This document shows, one piece after another, positions 59,315 to 64,000 of a DNA stretch of 64,000 nt. The notes under the pieces are model-generated. The model was given only the letters and a program-made list of their open reading frames with translations, was not told where the DNA came from and did no database searches. The translations under genes were made by a program, and so were the position numbers. Source of the stretch: Rikenellaceae bacterium (GTDB lineage: Bacteria > Bacteroidota > Bacteroidia > Bacteroidales > Rikenellaceae); the NCBI GenBank assembly GCA_020860245.1, contig JAJBUQ010000015.1:62001-126000 (forward strand), given 5' to 3'. Position 1 is the stretch's first letter; every line of letters starts with the position of its first letter.

Positions 59315-61984
59315 TTAGAATAATGCCATTTGCGAATCGTCTTCCTGATCGTCAGAAGTTTCATTTATGTCAGATTCTCCGATAGGTTCTTCCTCTCCAA
59401 CCGGATCGGGATCCTTCCGCAACGGTTCCGCAAATTCTATTTTAGCGACATCCAGAATCGTAAGCCGTTTGCCTTTAGCCCTGTGGCTCTTAATTCCGAT
59501 AAATTCCTCCGCATCGACAATCTCATCGGGTCTGCCTTCATTCCGGCCTCCGAAGACAATCCGCACCTGCGGATAGTTATCCTCAGAAATTCCGACCATG
59601 TAGGATCCTGGCGATTCCTCAATAAACGGCTGGAGTTTTTCTGTCGATTCAAATGCGAAGCGTTTTAGGTAGAAGAACTTCTGGTTCGCATCGTAATAAA
59701 CGACGGAATATATTTTTTCCGGATCGTAACGTTCCACTATCATTGTATCTTCGGGGAAGTGCTGGCTGAGATCGAATCCAGATGTATAATAGCCTCCTGC
59801 GGATGTTATTACAACGATTTTGTCGTCACCTGCGAACTCACCGAGCAGCGTTCCGCGCCCATCGGCGTTCAGGCGTCTGATATCTTCGTCAAACCAGATG
59901 TTCTGCCCTCCGAGCGTCGATGTACCCTGCTCCTTTAAAACTATTTTATGGATGCCGTATCGCGTGAACAGATTACCCTGAGATTGACGTCCCTTAATAG
60001 CCAGTTCGCTGAAATCCATATCTACGATGAGCTTCTTGAGCCTCGGACGCGGTTTAAAATAAATCTTAAGAACCTCTGCTTCGCCGTTCGGATTAACGCT
60101 CATATAGAGTATCGCGGAACCGGGAGCGCCCTTCGTGATATCGTATTCGCGATCACGAGTAATGCTTGTAATCGCGCATCGTTTCATCATGATAGGACCG
60201 TTCTTTCCGTCCCTGTAAATTACATTATATATCTTGCGGTCGTCGTTCTTTTTGAAGACCCCGATGTAGTATATGCCTTTACTGAAGAACGCCTTCTCGG
60301 AGACTTTAGTAACGATATATTTACCCTCTTTATTGAATACGATCACGTCGTCGATATCGGAACAGTCGCAGATATATTCCGCCTTCTTCATAGCATTGCC
60401 TATACCGAAGAAGCCCTCCTCCCTATCCACATAGAGCTTGGCGTTGGCTACCACAACCTTCGTAGCCTCGATGGAATCGAAATTGCGGAGTTCTGTCTTA
60501 CGTTCCCTGCCTTTCGAATATTTATCTTTAAGTCTTTGGAAGTAATCGATAGTATAATCCGTTAGAGACGCAAGATGTTTTTTTACCTCCTCCATGCTCT
60601 CTTCCACCGAACGTATATGTTCGTCCGCCTTGAACGCGTCGAACCTCGATATACGCTTAATCTTTATTTCGGTAAGTTTAACGAGATCGTCGCGCGTTAC
60701 TTCACGTTTAAGAAGCCCTTTGAATGGATCGAGCCCCTTATCGATTGTTTCGAGGATCTCCTCCCAAGTGGTGCATTCCTCGATATCCGTATATATTTTA
60801 TTTTCGATAAATATCCTTTCGAGACTCGACGAATGCCAGTCGTCCATCAGCTCCGCGAACTTAATTTCGAGTTCACGTTTAAGTAGATACTGCGTACGAT
60901 CCACATTATGACGCAGAATATCGCTGACACCGATAAAATACGGTCTGTCATCTTTAATTACGCACGCATTCGGAGATATCGAGACTTCACAATCCGTGAA
61001 CGCGTATAAGGCATCTATTGTTTTATCCGCAGAGACGTCGTTCGGAAGGTTTATCCGTATCTCCACCTCCGCAGCGGTATTGTCATCGACGCTCTTAACC
61101 TTTATCTTACCCCTGTCGTTGGCTTTAAGAATCGAGTCTATGACCGTAGATGTAGTTTTGCCGTAAGGTATCTCGGTAATCACAAGGGTGCGTTTATCGA
61201 CTTTGGCAATTTTAGCCCTCACTTTAACGGCTCCTCCGCGCAGCCCGTCGTTATATCTCGCGCAGTCGGCCATACCTCCGGTCGGGAAGTCTGGATTTAA
61301 CTCGAACTCTTCCCCTTTAAGGTAAGCGACGGATGCGTCGATGAGTTCAATAAAATTATGCGGAAGTATTTTGGACGCAAGTCCGACGGCGATACCCTCC
61401 ACTCCCTGAGCCAGAAGCAGCGGGAATTTCACTGGAAGAGCGACAGGTTCCTGATTACGTCCGTCGTAGGAGAGCATCCATTCCGTAGTCTTCGGATTAT
61501 AAACCACATCGAGAGCGAACTTCGACAGTCTTGCCTCGATATATCGAGGAGCTGCGGCACCGTCTCCTGTTAGAATATTGCCCCAGTTGCCCTGCGGGTC
61601 CACCACGAGATCCTTCTGCCCAAGCTGGACGAGCGCATCGCCTATCGATGCGTCTCCGTGGGGATGGAACTGCATGGTACTACCGATAATGTTCGCAACC
61701 TTATTATATCGCCCGTCATCCATTCTCTTCATCGCGTGAAGAATACGCCTCTGTACGGGCTTTAGTCCGTCGTCGATATGGGGAACGGCACGTTCCATAA
61801 TAACGTACGAGGCATAATCGAGGAACCAATCCATGTACATCCCTGTCAATTTATGACGGTTCATGGAAGTATCGTCGGTCAGTTTGTTATATTTATAATC
61901 AGTATTATTTTTTTTCGGAGTTATTTCAGGTTCATTTTCAATTTTCTCCCTGTTTTCTCCGTCCATTTCGATCTCTTCGCTCAT
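59315..61984 (-). CDS. parC: DNA topoisomerase IV subunit A
   Basis: An 889-residue type IIA topoisomerase A subunit. The catalytic tyrosine is Y148 in AAAPRYIEARLS. The winged-helix segment reads MQFHPHGDASIGDALVQLGQ; the position matching E. coli GyrA Ser83 is A112, while the Asp87 counterpart is D116. The C-terminal beta-pinwheel lacks a GyrA-box (QRRGGKG), so it is ParC, not GyrA. A long acidic tail (DPDPVGEEEPIGESDINETS) ends with the MALF peptide. A -7 box TATATTTG precedes it (minus strand, 62036-62043). No parE gene is adjacent. Confidence 0.92.
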   Translation of the reverse strand: MSEEIEMDGENREKIENEPEITPKKNNTDYKYNKLTDDTSMNRHKLTGMYMDWFLDYASYVIMERAVPHIDDGLKPVQRRILHAMKRMDDGRYNKVANIIGSTMQFHPHGDASIGDALVQLGQKDLVVDPQGNWGNILTGDGAAAPRYIEARLSKFALDVVYNPKTTEWMLSYDGRNQEPVALPVKFPLLLAQGVEGIAVGLASKILPHNFIELIDASVAYLKGEEFELNPDFPTGGMADCARYNDGLRGGAVKVRAKIAKVDKRTLVITEIPYGKTTSTVIDSILKANDRGKIKVKSVDDNTAAEVEIRINLPNDVSADKTIDALYAFTDCEVSISPNACVIKDDRPYFIGVSDILRHNVDRTQYLLKRELEIKFAELMDDWHSSSLERIFIENKIYTDIEECTTWEEILETIDKGLDPFKGLLKREVTRDDLVKLTEIKIKRISRFDAFKADEHIRSVEESMEEVKKHLASLTDYTIDYFQRLKDKYSKGRERKTELRNFDSIEATKVVVANAKLYVDREEGFFGIGNAMKKAEYICDCSDIDDVIVFNKEGKYIVTKVSEKAFFSKGIYYIGVFKKNDDRKIYNVIYRDGKNGPIMMKRCAITSITRDREYDITKGAPGSAILYMSVNPNGEAEVLKIYFKPRPRLKKLIVDMDFSELAIKGRQSQGNLFTRYGIHKIVLKEQGTSTLGGQNIWFDEDIRRLNADGRGTLLGEFAGDDKIVVITSAGGYYTSGFDLSQHFPEDTMIVERYDPEKIYSVVYYDANQKFFYLKRFAFESTEKLQPFIEESPGSYMVGISEDNYPQVRIVFGGRNEGRPDEIVDAEEFIGIKSHRAKGKRLTILDVAKIEFAEPLRKDPDPVGEEEPIGESDINETSDDQEDDSQMALF

Positions 61985-62035
61985 CTGGAATAATCAGTAA
62001 ATTTTGTAGATTATGTAAATCCGCTTTTAGCCATA

Positions 62036-62043
62036 CAAATATA
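62036..62043 (-). promoter_or_regulatory. -7 box before parC
   Basis: The minus strand reads TATATTTG, 52 bases before the parC ATG. It faces away from the matching box of proA at 62106. Confidence 0.5.
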
Positions 62044-62105
62044 ATGATTTTAATTTTAAGCGGGCAGGGTAATTTTACCGAATAAACATAATAAACAAAA
62101 AGCGT

Positions 62106-62113
62106 TATATTTG
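62106..62113 (+). promoter_or_regulatory. -7 box before proA
   Basis: TATATTTG lies 14 bases before the first proA ATG (20 before the second). No -33 TTTG at the normal distance. Confidence 0.5.
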
Positions 62114-62126
62114 TAGATAAAAATTC

Positions 62127-63371
62127 ATGAACATGGAACTTTTCGAGACTGCGGTCCAAGCCAGCCGCAAATTGAGACTTATCGACGAGGCGGCTATAAA
62201 CAAGGTGCTTAACGACCTTGCTGACGAGGCGGAACGGAACTGCACTTATATTCTGGAAGAGAATGTTAAGGATCTCGCCCTTATGGACAAAGAGAATCCT
62301 ATGTACGACAGGCTTATGCTCACGGAGGAGAGAATCAGGGATATTGCCGGAGATATAAGGAAGGTAGCAGCGCTGCCCTCTCCGCTCGATATTCTTCTCG
62401 AAGAGAACGTACGCCCTAACGGCATGGTTATCAGGAAAATTTCGGTTCCGTTCGGAGTGATCGGAATTATATACGAGGCGCGTCCGAACGTTAGTTTCGA
62501 TGTATTCTCATTGTGCCTGAAATCGGGCAACGTTTGTATCCTGAAGGGAGGCACGGACGCCCACAATTCGAATACGGCAATTGTAACGGTTATAAAAAAA
62601 GTCCTCGAAGAGAACGGTCTCGACACCGATATCGTGACCCTTATGCCTGCGGGACGGGAAGCTACGGCACAGCTTCTTAACGCGGTGGGATACGTGGATC
62701 TTATAATACCGAGAGGAAGTCAGGGGTTGATTAGTTTTGTAAGGGATAACGCCAAAGTCTCCGTGATAGAGACCGGTGCGGGTATTTGCCATACATACTT
62801 CGACAAATACGGCGATACGCGGACAGGTGCTGACGTGATATTCAACGCCAAGACGCGCAGGGTAAGCGTTTGTAATGCTTTGGACTGCGTGATTATACAC
62901 AGAGACAGGCTCTCCGATCTTCCGAAGATTTGCAGCCAGCTTGCGGAGAAGAACGTTATTATTTACGCGGACGAACCTGCTTACGAAATTTTAACGGGGA
63001 ATTATCCTTCGAATCTGCTTGAACATGCGACAGAAGAGAGCTTCGGCACGGAGTTTCAGGCTTATAAAATGGCAATAAAGACTGTCGTAAATATTGAAGA
63101 AGCTATCGAACACGTATCAAAATACTCTTCGAAGCACAGCGAAGCGATAATAAGCAAGAATAGAGACAGTATCGATTTATACGAACGTTCGGTGGACGCT
63201 GCCTGTGTGTACGCGAATGTCTCTACCGCATTCACGGACGGAGCACAGTTCGGTCTCGGAGCAGAGATAGGGATCAGCACTCAGAAGCTCCACGCAAGGG
63301 GTCCTATGGCATTAAGGGAATTGACAAGTTATAAATTTATTATAGAGGGGGACGGACAAATCAGGGCTTAA
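62127..63371 (+). CDS. proA: Glutamate-5-semialdehyde dehydrogenase
   Basis: A 414-residue aldehyde-dehydrogenase-fold enzyme that reduces gamma-glutamyl phosphate in proline synthesis. [48 protein letters not shown] and the nucleophile cysteine in [13 protein letters not shown] are all conserved; [15 protein letters not shown] closes the family pattern. Start is 62127 or, two codons later, 62133. No proB is nearby. It overlaps the convergent gene by 11 bases. Confidence 0.95.
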   Translation: MNMELFETAVQASRKLRLIDEAAINKVLNDLADEAERNCTYILEENVKDLALMDKENPMYDRLMLTEERIRDIAGDIRKVAALPSPLDILLEENVRPNGMVIRKISVPFGVIGIIYEARPNVSFDVFSLCLKSGNVCILKGGTDAHNSNTAIVTVIKKVLEENGLDTDIVTLMPAGREATAQLLNAVGYVDLIIPRGSQGLISFVRDNAKVSVIETGAGICHTYFDKYGDTRTGADVIFNAKTRRVSVCNALDCVIIHRDRLSDLPKICSQLAEKNVIIYADEPAYEILTGNYPSNLLEHATEESFGTEFQAYKMAIKTVVNIEEAIEHVSKYSSKHSEAIISKNRDSIDLYERSVDAACVYANVSTAFTDGAQFGLGAEIGISTQKLHARGPMALRELTSYKFIIEGDGQIRA

Positions 63372-64000
63372 CGTCTGCCTTCAACAAAACGATAAAATCG
63401 CCGAACCGTTCCCAGAGCGGTTCGGTTTTAAACCATATTTGACGAGCACGGGTCTCGTGCGACATTCTTCCGCTGTCTAATTCCTTTATATAATCTCCGC
63501 CCGCATCGTGGGTATCGGAGATAAATTCTTTATACAACCGGGGGTGGGAAGATTTAAAATTTTGCAGAAGGTTATCGTCCAGTCCTCCGTTAAATCTATA
63601 CGACGCCCATAATTCGATAAGCGGCACCTCCATATCCTTCGGATCAACATTCAGTAATTTGGCACGGTATGCCTCTTCGTCATTCAGTGCAATATAACAA
63701 TAAACCAACATTTTAGAACAATCGAGATGGTCTTCGGGATCGACGTCGAGACACGTCTCGAACAGAGCTGACGCCACTTCGAAGTCTCCTATTATAAAAT
63801 GATCCACAGCGGAATAATTAAGAAGGAATATCAGCGTCCTGTTCTCCTTCACGCTCCATGAGAGTTCGATCTCTTCGTCTTCAGGGAGGAGATCGTTAAT
63901 CCTTTGACATGCTTCGAAACGAATGCCGCACGCCTTGTCCACTGCTCCTTTATCGGTAAATTCATTGGATAGGGCCAACGCAGCTTCGAAGTTATAAGGA
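63361..64000 (-). CDS. TPR-like helical protein, 5' end beyond the window
   Basis: The frame is open to the right edge of the window (reading [13 protein letters not shown] before the TTG at 63978), so the start lies outside. The visible part is over 200 residues and helical, with a TPR-like pair ([20 protein letters not shown], then [20 protein letters not shown]) and a Trp-rich C-terminus. No catalytic motif is seen. It resembles small tetratricopeptide proteins of Bacteroidota with unknown role. The stop (TGA) overlaps the proA end by 11 bases. Confidence 0.6.
   Translation of the reverse strand, partial: PYNFEAALALSNEFTDKGAVDKACGIRFEACQRINDLLPEDEEIELSWSVKENRTLIFLLNYSAVDHFIIGDFEVASALFETCLDVDPEDHLDCSKMLVYCYIALNDEEAYRAKLLNVDPKDMEVPLIELWASYRFNGGLDDNLLQNFKSSHPRLYKEFISDTHDAGGDYIKELDSGRMSHETRARQIWFKTEPLWERFGDFIVLLKADVKP

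Noticed and set aside
1-64000. CRISPR arrays, insertion sequences and rRNA genes
   Set aside because: No regularly spaced direct repeats, transposase motifs with terminal repeats, or rRNA-like stretches were found on reading either strand.

Overview
The window looks like chromosomal DNA from a member of the Bacteroidales (phylum Bacteroidota). The evidence is direct. Many genes are preceded by the phylum's primary sigma-factor promoter (-7 box TAnnTTTG, often with a TTTG-like -33 box about 19-21 bases upstream). MurF is fused to alanine racemase. The OadGAB-type decarboxylase, the PUR-family (DUF3276) protein, the AddB-like nuclease and the NhaD-type antiporter are all of Bacteroidota type. 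Base composition is moderately AT-rich and gene density is high, with short spacers and many 1-4 base overlaps.

Layout from left to right. (1) 1-5000: the end of a sulfotransferase gene, a Dps-like protein, and an oadG-oadA-oadB sodium-pump decarboxylase operon. (2) 5000-9250: a sulfur amino-acid cluster (PatB/MalY-type lyase, CysK, O-acetylhomoserine sulfhydrylase) with a coupled NarL-type response regulator. (3) 9300-14950: envelope and regulatory genes (head-GIN protein, 48-residue acidic protein, ECF sigma factor, D-Ala-D-Ala dipeptidase, LolC/E-like permease), then MenG/UbiE, a lipoprotein and a SPOR-like protein. (4) 14950-23005: TamB facing away from tsaD and a murF-alr fusion. (5) 23007-26084: a phage-derived island holding a lone TerL, two small coupled genes, a divergent LexA/CI-like repressor, and a structured RNA element with a potential 7-bp loop-loop (kissing) interaction. 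(6) 26074-32250: a minus-strand run lemA - two TPM proteins - DUF454 - futalosine hydrolase - AddB-like nuclease. (7) 32470-37070: NhaD, a C-terminal processing protease, a PUR protein and an MnmA-type thiouridylase. (8) 37135-51650: a probable ten-gene operon joining a complete 2-oxoacid dehydrogenase complex (E2, E3, fused E1) to a PHP phosphoesterase, two class II aldolase proteins, a sorbitol/sorbose-type dehydrogenase, a lipoate ligase and a NAD(P)HX repair enzyme, facing a GntR/UTRA regulator. (9) 51700-64000: tRNA-Leu(UAG), a decayed DUF1349 gene, trigger factor, an SLBB exporter, CstA, an aldose epimerase, shikimate kinase, ParC, ProA and the end of a TPR-like gene.

Two parts stand out. 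The first is the island at 23.1-26.1 kb. Its repressor keeps the residues needed for self-cleavage (A101-G102, S137, K181). A divergent, near-consensus promoter drives a coupled 95-aa / 29-aa / TerL unit whose downstream region folds into two hairpins with exactly complementary 7-nt loops. No capsid, portal or integrase gene is visible. The second is the 13.6-kb aldolase / 2-oxoacid dehydrogenase operon. Its intergenic region has an 8-3-8 inverted repeat over the -33 box of the regulator promoter and a matching half-site over the -33 box of the operon promoter, which predicts control of both sides by one GntR protein. The substrate is unknown. No rRNA, CRISPR array, insertion sequence or integrase was seen.
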